Assembly (NCBI GenBank): GCA_028866835.1
Contig: JAGWHJ010000009.1
Location: 1-48,039, forward strand
Length of the DNA: 48,039 nt
From: Microcaldota archaeon
GTDB lineage: Archaea; Micrarchaeota; Micrarchaeia; Micrarchaeales; CABMGC01
Direction of reading: 5' to 3'
Shown: positions 18,399 through 27,147 of the stretch, piece after piece
How positions within the stretch are numbered: the stretch's first letter is position 1
Layout: every line of letters starts with the position of its first letter
Notes under the pieces: generated by a model
Databases searched by the model: none
What the model saw: only the letters and a program-made list of their open reading frames with translations
What the model was told of the DNA's origin: nothing
Position numbers and translations under genes: made by a program

Positions 18399-19583
18399 CT
18401 AACTCCTGAAGAACTCGTGGAACTTTCCCACTATGTACTCTATGTCGTCGTCCGTAATGTACTGGTGGCAGCCTATGTAAAAGCCCGATTCATCAAGGCG
18501 CTTCGCAACAGGGTACTTGCCCTCTATGTTACCAAACCTCTTTATGTATACTGGCTGGTTGAGCAGGGGCAGCAAGTCCCTTGTCTCGATGCCGTTCTGC
18601 TCGAGGAAGTTGACAAGATCCTCCTTCTTGCCCGTCTTGCTCACTATTCCGAAGAGCATGTACACATTGTCCCTGTCAGGCGGGGTGTACTGGAACTGCA
18701 GGTACTCCTTGAGATCAGAGAGGCCCTTCAGGTACCTTGCGGCGATCTCCTTCCTACGCGCCACGATATGGTCCTTCCTCTTAAGCTGCGATAGTCCCAG
18801 AGCGGCCTCGAGCTCCGTGACCCTGAAGCTGTGGCCAAGCGTGACGAACCTGAACCGCTTGCCTATCACCTCCTTCAGCTTGTTGACGTCGTTTGTTGAG
18901 TCGTCATCTATGCTTATGTATATCGAATCGCGACCATGGTTCATTATGCTCCTGAGCATGACCGCAAGTTCCTTGTCAGATGTGGTGTTAATGCCTCCCA
19001 CGCCTGTTACTATGTAATGCGCTATGTAGGTCGAGAAGCAGCCTATGTCGCCGAAGGAGCCGACTGTCCGGCCCTTGTACTTGGCGAACATGGTCTCCGC
19101 AGAATCCTCTATTATGCGGAGATCGTGCTTCTTCGCTATGGCCATTATCGGGTCCATGTCTGCAGGAAGGCCAAGGAGGTGCACCGGTATTATCGCCCTT
19201 GTCCTTGGAGTTATGGCCTTCTCTATCTTCTTCGGATCGATATTGAACGTCGTCTCCTCGACATCCACGAAGACGGGCCTCATGTTGTTGTGTATGACTA
19301 TGTTCGATGTCGCTATGAAGGTCACTGCCGGCACTATAACCTCATCGCCATCGGCCCATCCATACCTCTCCTTCAAAGCGGCAAGCGCTATCTGCAGCGA
19401 GCTTGTGCCGCTGTTTGTAAAGATGCCGAACTTTGAATCGTGGAGGTGCGCAAACTCATGCTCGAATTCCTTCGACACCGGCCCGTACGATAGCCTGTTG
19501 CTGTCAAGGACCTTGTTCACCATCGCCTTGTCTTCCTTTGTCAGCTTGAGGTCGCCGACCCCTATGTACCTATCTTCCTTCAT
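18399..19583 (-). CDS. DegT/DnrJ/EryC1 (AHBA synthase) superfamily PLP enzyme with His at the PLP-lysine position; candidate sugar 3-dehydrase
   Basis: TNSGTSSLQIALAAL, DEVIVPAVTFIATSN, PVHLLGLPADMD, IIEDSAE, SFGDIGCFSTYIAHYIVTGVGG. Confidence 0.85.
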   Translation of the reverse strand: MKEDRYIGVGDLKLTKEDKAMVNKVLDSNRLSYGPVSKEFEHEFAHLHDSKFGIFTNSGTSSLQIALAALKERYGWADGDEVIVPAVTFIATSNIVIHNNMRPVFVDVEETTFNIDPKKIEKAITPRTRAIIPVHLLGLPADMDPIMAIAKKHDLRIIEDSAETMFAKYKGRTVGSFGDIGCFSTYIAHYIVTGVGGINTTSDKELAVMLRSIMNHGRDSIYISIDDDSTNDVNKLKEVIGKRFRFVTLGHSFRVTELEAALGLSQLKRKDHIVARRKEIAARYLKGLSDLKEYLQFQYTPPDRDNVYMLFGIVSKTGKKEDLVNFLEQNGIETRDLLPLLNQPVYIKRFGNIEGKYPVAKRLDESGFYIGCHQYITDDDIEYIVGKFHEFFRS

Positions 19584-19589
19584 CGAAGA

Positions 19590-20546
19590 TCACATGGAGG
19601 ATGCCTTCGCATTCTTCCTGTAGTAATCAATGGTCCTCTTGAGGCCCTCCTCAAGGTTGACCTTTGGCTCCCAGCCGAGTAGCCTCTTCGCCTTCGAGTT
19701 GTCCCCTATGAGAACCATTGCATCCAATGGCCTTTTCGGCGTGGCATTCCATACTATCTCGCCCTTGAAGTTCGTGAGCTTCGCTATCATTTCAGCAGTC
19801 TCTTTAGTGGTGTATCCCTTGCCCGTACAGAGCTGTATGCTCTCACCGATAGCCTTCTTGTTGCCGAGCGCCTTTAGATAACCTTCAACGTGGTCGTCAA
19901 CGTAGAGCCAGTCGCGGATAGCGTCAGGCGCGCCCAGGAAGACCTTGTCCTGCTTGAGCATCTGGGAGATTGCGCGCTCCATGAAGAAGTGCGTGTTGTT
20001 CTTCCTTCCGTACGTGTTGTATGGCCTCAGTATGGTGTACGGGAACCTGTAAGCCAGCTGCATGTACCTCAGGTACAGGTCCGAGGCAACTTTCGACACC
20101 GCGTAAGGGCTGTTGGGGCTGAGCTGCGAATCCTCGCTGAGTTTCTTGCTCGTATCCTTCAACGTAACGCCGTACTCCTCGCTTGTACCTGCCATTATGA
20201 ACTGCTTGAAATGCGGCACGTCCCTGTAGCATGATTCAGCAAGGTTCACCGTGCCGAGGTAGTTCGCCTCGCCCACTTCAATGTAATGATCGTACGAGAA
20301 TGCCACTGCGCTGACGGCCGCAAGGTGAATTAGGTAATCGGGCTGCGAATCCCTTATTATCTTGCGCACTGCGGGGTAGTCCGTCAGGTTGGCATAGCTT
20401 ATGATGCAGTCATTGCCCTTGTCAAGCTTGTACCTTCCCGTGACGTACCTCTCTATTATCTCCACTTCGTATCCCTGCTTAAGCAACTTCGGCACAAGCT
20501 CGCTGCCTATGAATCCAGATGCACCTGTGAGTAGTACTTTTTCCAT
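19590..20546 (-). CDS. NAD-dependent epimerase/dehydratase (extended SDR)
   Basis: LLTGASGFIGSELVPKL, YAVSKVASD, RPYNTYGRKNNTHFFMERAI, RDWLYVDDHVEGYL. Confidence 0.9.
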   Translation of the reverse strand: MEKVLLTGASGFIGSELVPKLLKQGYEVEIIERYVTGRYKLDKGNDCIISYANLTDYPAVRKIIRDSQPDYLIHLAAVSAVAFSYDHYIEVGEANYLGTVNLAESCYRDVPHFKQFIMAGTSEEYGVTLKDTSKKLSEDSQLSPNSPYAVSKVASDLYLRYMQLAYRFPYTILRPYNTYGRKNNTHFFMERAISQMLKQDKVFLGAPDAIRDWLYVDDHVEGYLKALGNKKAIGESIQLCTGKGYTTKETAEMIAKLTNFKGEIVWNATPKRPLDAMVLIGDNSKAKRLLGWEPKVNLEEGLKRTIDYYRKNAKASSM

Positions 20547-20625
20547 AGAAATCGCTTTTTAATATACATTCACAAGTATTTAAAGCATTTCCTGACGTAT
20601 ATTAATGCATGCCACGACTGATTAT

Positions 20626-21399
20626 ATGAAGGTAGTAATACTTGCGGGAGGCTATGGGACGCGTCTCAGCGAAGAGACGGCCAATATACCAAAGCCGCTT
20701 GTTGAGATAGCGGGCAAGCCATTGATATGGTACATACTCAAGGCATACGCGTCGCAGGGGTTCAACGATTTCATAATCGCATGCGGCTACAAGGGCGACA
20801 AGCTCAAGAACTACTTCATGAGCCTTGCACACTCGTCAAATGATTTCACCATCGACGTTTCGAAGAACAGGACCGAGGTGCTGAACAGCAAGGTCCCTGA
20901 CTGGAAGGTCACGCTCATAGACACCGGCCTCAACACGATGACCGGAGGCAGGATAAAGCGCCTCAAGAAGTACATAGACGGCGACACCTTCATGCTCACT
21001 TACGGCGACGGCGTATCGGACGTGGACCTAAAGGCGCTGCTCAGGTTCCACAAGGCCCATGGCAGGAAGGCGACCCTCACTGCGGTGAGGATGCCAAGGT
21101 TCGGCATACTCAACATAGAAGGCAAGGGCAAGGTCACGTCCTTTCAGGAAAAGCGCCTGGACCAGAGCCCCTTCATCAACGGCGGCTTCATGGTCCTCTC
21201 AAAGAGCGTGATCGACTACATAGATGACGATAAGACCTCATTCGAGACCTACCCCCTCCAGAAGCTCGCAGAGGAGGGCGAACTGTACGCCTTCAAGCAT
21301 GAGGGTTTCTGGAAGGCGGTCGACAACATCAGGGACAAGCAGGAGCTTGAGAAGATCATGGAGAGCGACGATCCAAGGGTCAAGCTATGGAAAGATTGA
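20626..21399 (+). CDS. rfbF: glucose-1-phosphate cytidylyltransferase (RfbF-like)
   Basis: VVILAGGYGTRLSEETANIPKPLVEIAGKPLIWYI, LTYGDGVSDVDLKALLRFHKAHGRKATLTAVRMPRFG, INGGFMVLSKSVIDYI, GFWKAVDNIRDKQELE; ATG 20626 preferred over 20605. Confidence 0.92.
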   Translation: MKVVILAGGYGTRLSEETANIPKPLVEIAGKPLIWYILKAYASQGFNDFIIACGYKGDKLKNYFMSLAHSSNDFTIDVSKNRTEVLNSKVPDWKVTLIDTGLNTMTGGRIKRLKKYIDGDTFMLTYGDGVSDVDLKALLRFHKAHGRKATLTAVRMPRFGILNIEGKGKVTSFQEKRLDQSPFINGGFMVLSKSVIDYIDDDKTSFETYPLQKLAEEGELYAFKHEGFWKAVDNIRDKQELEKIMESDDPRVKLWKD

Positions 21400-22331
21400 G
21401 GATAGCAATAACTGGGGCATCCGGGTTTGTAGGCGCTAATCTCGTAAGGCATTTCTCCAAGGACAATGAGGTCTTTGCCTTGAGCAGGAACGTCTCCAAC
21501 TGGAGACTGCCCCCTAACATCAATGCGCTGAAAATCGACATAAGCGACCGCAGCAGCGTGGGCAAAGCGATAGCAGAGGCGCGCCCCGACGTGGTGCTGC
21601 ACTGCGCGGTTTATGGAGGGTACCACTTCGAGGACGACCCCCAAAAAACTATATCAACGAACATATTGGGAGCGCTTAATGTCATAGACGCCTGCAAGGA
21701 GCGATCCACTGTAATTATCAATACCGGCAGCAGCTCGGAGTACGGCATCAAGAGCGCGCCGATGAAGGAAACCGACAGCACAGAGCCTAACACCAATTAC
21801 GCGATGTCAAAGGCGCTAATCACCAACCTGCTGCATTCCGGCTACACGCGCGCGATAACACTAAGGCTCTTCTCGGTTTACGGCTATTACGAGGAGAAGC
21901 ACAGGCTGATACCCCACCTTCTGTACTCCGCAATAAAAGGCGAGACCGCGACGCTTTCAAGCAAGAATAACGTTAGGGACTTTGTGTTCATAGATGACGT
22001 TGCACACGCCTACGAGCTGGCGGTAAAAAAATTCGAGAAACTTGACAACGGAACCGTCTTCAATGTGGGCTCGGGGCGACAGACAAAGATAGCGGAGGTA
22101 GTAAAAAACCTTGATGTTAAAGTAAAATGGGCCTCTGGAACAAGGCAGAAGGAGCCTCCTCGCGTCTGGAGGGCGGACATCTCCAAAATAAAGAAGGAAC
22201 TCGGCTGGGAGCCCCAGAATTCGCTGAGGCAGGGCCTAGAAAAGACAGAGACGTGGATGAGAAGGAACATAATCTACTACGAAAATGATGAAAATGACAA
22301 GCTTGCAAGAACTAAAGGCAATAGGAACTGA
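21387..22331 (+). CDS. NAD-dependent epimerase/reductase (SDR)
   Basis: RIAITGASGFVGANLVRHF, TGSSSEYG, NYAMSKALI, RLFSVYGYYE, RDFVFIDDVAHAYELA. Confidence 0.88.
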   Translation: MERLRIAITGASGFVGANLVRHFSKDNEVFALSRNVSNWRLPPNINALKIDISDRSSVGKAIAEARPDVVLHCAVYGGYHFEDDPQKTISTNILGALNVIDACKERSTVIINTGSSSEYGIKSAPMKETDSTEPNTNYAMSKALITNLLHSGYTRAITLRLFSVYGYYEEKHRLIPHLLYSAIKGETATLSSKNNVRDFVFIDDVAHAYELAVKKFEKLDNGTVFNVGSGRQTKIAEVVKNLDVKVKWASGTRQKEPPRVWRADISKIKKELGWEPQNSLRQGLEKTETWMRRNIIYYENDENDKLARTKGNRN

Positions 22332-23061
22332 GCTCAGGAAGGAACTTGTAGTGAAGCACTCAGAGGCAAAGATGGCACACATAGGCTCGGACCTTTCCTG
22401 CCTCGACATAATGATAACATTGTACTTCAGGGTCCTTGGCAAGGATGACCACTTCATCCTGAGCAAGGGGCACGCCGCGCTGGCCCTGTATGCCGTCCTT
22501 CACAAGAAGGGCATCATCACCGACCAGGTATACGGCACACTGGGAAAGAACGGATCAATGCTTGGCGAGCACCCGATCTACGGGATAAAAGGAATAGAGG
22601 CCGCGACAGGCTCATTGGGTCATGGCCTGTCAATAGGCGCCGGCATAGCGCTTGCAAAGAAGCTTGATGGAAGCAAGGGCACGGTGTATGTACTGCTGAG
22701 CGATGGCGAGTGCCAGGAGGGAAGCACGCTGGAGGCGATGAACTTCGCTGGCCTGCACAAGCTCGGCAACCTTGTCGCGATTGTGGACAGCAACAAGTTC
22801 CAGGCATACGATAGGACGCTAATACCCGACAGCCAGGTCCAGAAGGAATTCGATACCGCAGGCTGGACCACAAAGAGGATACCCGGCCATGATTTCATAG
22901 AGCTCGAATCCAATCTCAGGAAAACGTCTGCCGCGCCTACGCTCTACATCGCAGACACCGTGCTGGGCAAGGGCGTCTCCGACATGGAGGACAAGCTGGA
23001 ATGGCATTACAAGTCGCCTACAAAGGAACAGGTTGACGAGTTCGTCAAGAAAATAAAATAG
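22285..23061 (+). CDS. transketolase-like TPP enzyme, N-terminal (PP) subunit
   Basis: KMAHIGSDLSCLDIM, FILSKGHAALALYAVL, GSLGHGLSIGAGIALA, LLSDGECQEGSTLEAMNFAG. Confidence 0.9.
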   Translation: MMKMTSLQELKAIGTELRKELVVKHSEAKMAHIGSDLSCLDIMITLYFRVLGKDDHFILSKGHAALALYAVLHKKGIITDQVYGTLGKNGSMLGEHPIYGIKGIEAATGSLGHGLSIGAGIALAKKLDGSKGTVYVLLSDGECQEGSTLEAMNFAGLHKLGNLVAIVDSNKFQAYDRTLIPDSQVQKEFDTAGWTTKRIPGHDFIELESNLRKTSAAPTLYIADTVLGKGVSDMEDKLEWHYKSPTKEQVDEFVKKIK

Positions 23062-23068
23062 TGTTTGA

Positions 23069-23992
23069 ATGAGGAATACTTTCTCCAGGGAGCTGCTCAA
23101 GATAATAGCCGAGGAGCAGGGCAGGAACGAATCAAGGACGTGGCTGATGTCGGGCGATCTCGGTTTTTCTGCCTTCGAAGCCATACGGGAGACCGGAAGG
23201 TTCATCAACGCAGGCATATCCGAACAGAACATGATCGGCGTTGCGTCCGGAATGGCGAAGGAAGGCAAGAACGTCTTCGTGTACTCTATAATCCCGTTCC
23301 TGTTGTACCGCACATTCGAGCAGATAAGGAATGACGTGTGCTATCCGAACCTGCCGGTAAGGCTTGTCGGCACAGGCGCGGGCCTTTCGTATTCGGACGC
23401 CGGGGCGACTCACCATCCACTGGAGGATCTGAAGGTCGCGGATTCGCTGCCCAGCATGACGGTACTCAGCCCATCCGACCCCAAGGAGGTCGAGGCATTC
23501 ATGAGACTGCTCAAGGGCGTCAAGGGCCCAATTTACCTAAGGCTCGCAAGGAACGGCGATCCCGTCCTGCATGACAGGCACGGTTCGATGGCGATAGGAA
23601 AGGCGCTCAGGCTCGTGAAGGGCAGTAAGGTACTTATAGTCTCTACAGGCATAGTAACAAAGACTGCACTCGAAGTCGCAGGTATGCTTAATAGCGAGGA
23701 TGACGGCATCGCGGAGGTCATCGAGATCCACACCTTCAAGCCATTCGACAGCGAGGCTGTAAGGAGCGCTGCAAAGGGGAAGGATATCGTTGCCACAATA
23801 GAGGACAATACCGGCGCGCTCGAAAATAAAGTCGCCGTTTCAATAGCCGGGCTTCAGGAGCAGAAATTCATCTCGTTCAAGCTGCCTGACCAGTTCACGC
23901 ACATCTCCGGCACCAAGGAGTACTTGTTCGAGGCGTACGGCATGGGGCCTCGAGACGTTTTCAATAGGATAAAGGGATTGTTGGATGAATAA
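23069..23992 (+). CDS. transketolase-like TPP enzyme, C-terminal (Pyr) subunit
   Basis: WLMSGDLGFSAFEAI, FINAGISEQNMIGVASGMAKEGKNVFVYSI, GAGLSYSDAGATHHPLEDLKV. Confidence 0.9.
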   Translation: MRNTFSRELLKIIAEEQGRNESRTWLMSGDLGFSAFEAIRETGRFINAGISEQNMIGVASGMAKEGKNVFVYSIIPFLLYRTFEQIRNDVCYPNLPVRLVGTGAGLSYSDAGATHHPLEDLKVADSLPSMTVLSPSDPKEVEAFMRLLKGVKGPIYLRLARNGDPVLHDRHGSMAIGKALRLVKGSKVLIVSTGIVTKTALEVAGMLNSEDDGIAEVIEIHTFKPFDSEAVRSAAKGKDIVATIEDNTGALENKVAVSIAGLQEQKFISFKLPDQFTHISGTKEYLFEAYGMGPRDVFNRIKGLLDE

Positions 23993-25031
23993 TTTCTTCA
24001 GGAACAAAACCGTCTTGGTAACCGGGCACACTGGCTTTGTTGGGTCGTGGCTGGCGTTATGGCTCAAGGAATCTAAAGCAGATGTCGTGGGACTATCGCT
24101 GAATCCTCCGTCAAACCCGTACCACTACAAGATACTGGGCCTCAGCAGAGACATAACCGATATAAAAGGCGACATAAGAAAGAGCGCAACTGTAAACCGT
24201 GTGCTCAGGGAGCGCAAGCCAGACATAGTCATGCATCTTGCTGCGCAGCCGATACTGCTTGATTCGTATGGAAATCCCGCTGAAACCTACCTGACAAACG
24301 TGATTGGTACTCTCAATGTGCTTGAGGCAAGCCGCAAAGCTGGCAGCGTAAGGGCATTTTTGAACGTCACAACAGACAAGGTGTATGAAAACATAGGCAC
24401 AAAATCTAGGTACAAGGAAACGGACAAACTTGGCGGCTCGGATCCATACAGTTCAAGCAAGGCATGCTCGGAAATCCTCACACAGAGCTACCGGGACAGC
24501 TTCATGTCGGGCGCCGGCATTGCCACTGCAAGGGCAGGTAACATACTCGGCGGAGGCGACTGGGGCGCGCACAGGCTTGTGCCTGGCCTCGTCTGGTCCC
24601 ATATCAGTGGCAAGCCACTGCTGATAAGGCATCCTGACGCAATAAGGCCATGGTCTCACGTACTTGATATCCTCAATGGATATCTCACGCTGACAGAGAA
24701 GCTCTACAAAAACCCTAAGAGGTACTCCGGCCCATGGAACTTTGCGTCAGCTGACGTCAAGCTGGTAAAGGATCTGATCTTGGAGTTCTCAAAATATTGG
24801 CGCATAAAGTACAGGCTCGGGGCTGGAAAGGGCCTCCACGAGGAAAAGCTGCTTCTTCTCGACTCGACAAAGGCAAAAGAGGGACTTGGCTGGAAACCTA
24901 TCAATTCATTTTCACGGACCGTAAGGGACACCGCATCGTGGTATGACCACTTCTACGGTAAAAACGGCGGCACGGGCCCTGATTATTCCATAATGCAGTT
25001 GCGTCATTTCGAAAGAAGATTGCATGGATAA
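23985..25031 (+). CDS. rfbG: CDP-glucose 4,6-dehydratase (RfbG-like)
   Basis: VLVTGHTGFVGSWLALWLKESKADVVGLSLNPP, VMHLAAQPILLDSYGNPAETYLTNVIGTLNVLEA, DKVYEN, DPYSSSKACSEI, IRPWSHVLDILNGYL. Confidence 0.93.
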   Translation: MNNFFRNKTVLVTGHTGFVGSWLALWLKESKADVVGLSLNPPSNPYHYKILGLSRDITDIKGDIRKSATVNRVLRERKPDIVMHLAAQPILLDSYGNPAETYLTNVIGTLNVLEASRKAGSVRAFLNVTTDKVYENIGTKSRYKETDKLGGSDPYSSSKACSEILTQSYRDSFMSGAGIATARAGNILGGGDWGAHRLVPGLVWSHISGKPLLIRHPDAIRPWSHVLDILNGYLTLTEKLYKNPKRYSGPWNFASADVKLVKDLILEFSKYWRIKYRLGAGKGLHEEKLLLLDSTKAKEGLGWKPINSFSRTVRDTASWYDHFYGKNGGTGPDYSIMQLRHFERRLHG

Positions 25032-25998
25032 GCTCGGCATCTATATACCAACTTACAACAGGAAGAGGGATCTCGAGCTTTGCATGCGTAGCTTCATACC
25101 ACAGCTCAAGCGCTACGGCTTCCCAATCTATGTCTCTGACAACAACTCCACTGACGGAACCGAAAAAGTCGTCAACAAGCTGAAGAGGAGCTACAGCAAG
25201 ATCTTCTACAAGAAAAACGACACGGGCCTTGGGCCGACATACGCCTCGAACCTTGTCAGCGTAATAAACATGGGAAAGACCGAGTTCGCGTGGCTCTTCG
25301 GTGACGACGATGTGATAAAGGCCGGTGCGATAGATAGGATAGTAACGAACCTTCCGGGGCACGACTATCTGCAGATAAACACGGAAATATGGAACCGCGA
25401 TTTCTCGAAGAAATTCCAGGGAAGAAAGATCCAGGCAAAGAGGAACATTGACTACGCCCCCGGTGATCATGACGATGTCCTTGCAAACGCATCTTACGGT
25501 TATGCGGGTTTCATGGGCGAAATAATAACGCGTACATCATATCTTAAAAACGGATTAAAGAAATTGAAGGGACCAGATCTTGCAGCAAGGGAGTTTCTCC
25601 ACACAACCCTTTTCTTCAATTCCATCATAGGCAGGGAGGGGAGGCTTATCGCGGAGCCTCTGGTGAAATACCGCACTACGCTGAGATTTGGCGGCAAGGA
25701 GATGTACACCTGGCTTGTAAGCTTCCCAAAGACGCTTGAAGAGCTAGGAAACTCCTATTCCGAAGAGACCCTGCGTTCCGTAGGAAGCCTTCCAGTGTAC
25801 AGCCTTATAGGCATAACTGCAATTAACAGGCTTCAAAACCCGGGCAATGCAAGGGCTTACATGAAGTATGTAAGGGAAGACAGAATGCTTGATTCAAGCA
25901 CCAAGGCCATACTGCTTACGATACTCACCGTGCCAAAGCCAATCGTCAGAGCCGTTATATATCCAACCGTAAAGATCAATGCATTTGAGATACTGTGA
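25024..25998 (+). CDS. glycosyltransferase family 2 (abequosyltransferase-like N-terminus)
   Basis: LGIYIPTYNRKRDLELCMRSF, VSDNNSTDGTE, AWLFGDDDVIKAGAIDRIV. Confidence 0.85.
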   Translation: MDKLGIYIPTYNRKRDLELCMRSFIPQLKRYGFPIYVSDNNSTDGTEKVVNKLKRSYSKIFYKKNDTGLGPTYASNLVSVINMGKTEFAWLFGDDDVIKAGAIDRIVTNLPGHDYLQINTEIWNRDFSKKFQGRKIQAKRNIDYAPGDHDDVLANASYGYAGFMGEIITRTSYLKNGLKKLKGPDLAAREFLHTTLFFNSIIGREGRLIAEPLVKYRTTLRFGGKEMYTWLVSFPKTLEELGNSYSEETLRSVGSLPVYSLIGITAINRLQNPGNARAYMKYVREDRMLDSSTKAILLTILTVPKPIVRAVIYPTVKINAFEIL

Positions 25999-26028
25999 GA
26001 TCGGTTGCCCAATTATTCCACAATAGAT

Positions 26029-27072
26029 TCAATCCTTGATGCGGGCATATCTTTCCCTTAGAAGTCTGAATGTCAGTTCCACACCCTGCTTCTTCCCAGC
26101 ATACTTCCTGTCCATCATCCTGATCGTCTCTTCATTTTCAAGGTCGAGGAATCCTGTGACACCCTCCTTGTTTATCATCTTTGCAATCTCAAACTCCTCA
26201 TTACCAGAATCAGCCGCCCTCCACCCCTTCATCTGCTTTATGTAGCCTAAAGTCTCAGGCAGGGCCTCGAACACCCCTGACGGCCTCCCCTCCTTGATCT
26301 TATAGGTAAGGTTCCGGATGTACCGCAGCATAAAGTAGTCGAAGTTGCTGACTTCCTTTTCCTTCCCCCTAAATGTTACTGCCTCATAGAAGTTGAGCAG
26401 CGAATGCACCGCCCTTCCAGAAGGGGATCCCGAAGAATCCCTGTTATCCCCCATCCTGAGTTTTGAGAGATAGTCGACAACCTTGGCGTTATAGGATGCG
26501 TATGAGAACCTCTCATACCTGTCCATCATGTTGTACATGTTGAGCTGATGATGCATGAGCTCTACTACATGCTCTAGATAGATTCCGTTGTCTTCGATTC
26601 TGCGCAGCCTGCCGTGGACCTCCGGCTGCTCATGTATGATCCCCTTGAACCTCACCATGCCCTTCCTGAATATCCTTATCTGCCATGTAAAGAAGCCGGT
26701 CCGCTTCCCGCTCCTTACCTCCTCATATCTCTTCAATGCAAAAGCAGAGCATCGCGCATCCCGTATCAACCGCCCTATATTTTCCATAAGCTGCTTGGAC
26801 AGGCGCTCGTCCACATCAAGCCTTAGTATCCATCCGTGCTTGCATTTGCCTATTCCGTACATGAACAGCGGGTCAGGATACCCCAGCGCGGGGGCATGGA
26901 ATATCGATAACTTCGAAAGCCCGGCAGCGGCGCTCCTCAACGCCTTCCTGTTCTTGGCGTCGCTAGAATCTACAAGCACCACCTGATCCGCTATTTTGTA
27001 TATGCTCTTTATCAGATCTACGGCCTGCGGAATGTCGTTCCTTGAGAATATCAGCACAGAAAGTTTCTGCAT
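26029..27072 (-). CDS. glycosyltransferase family 2
   Basis: LSVLIFSRNDIPQAVDLIKSIYKIADQVVLVDSS, WILRLDVDERLS, FKGIIHEQPEV. Confidence 0.78.
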   Translation of the reverse strand: MQKLSVLIFSRNDIPQAVDLIKSIYKIADQVVLVDSSDAKNRKALRSAAAGLSKLSIFHAPALGYPDPLFMYGIGKCKHGWILRLDVDERLSKQLMENIGRLIRDARCSAFALKRYEEVRSGKRTGFFTWQIRIFRKGMVRFKGIIHEQPEVHGRLRRIEDNGIYLEHVVELMHHQLNMYNMMDRYERFSYASYNAKVVDYLSKLRMGDNRDSSGSPSGRAVHSLLNFYEAVTFRGKEKEVSNFDYFMLRYIRNLTYKIKEGRPSGVFEALPETLGYIKQMKGWRAADSGNEEFEIAKMINKEGVTGFLDLENEETIRMMDRKYAGKKQGVELTFRLLRERYARIKD

Positions 27073-27147
27073 GTTACCGATAGGAATTATATTATCTTGC
27101 TTGTTATAAATCTATCAGTGGGAACCGAAAAAAGAGGGCATTTATCC

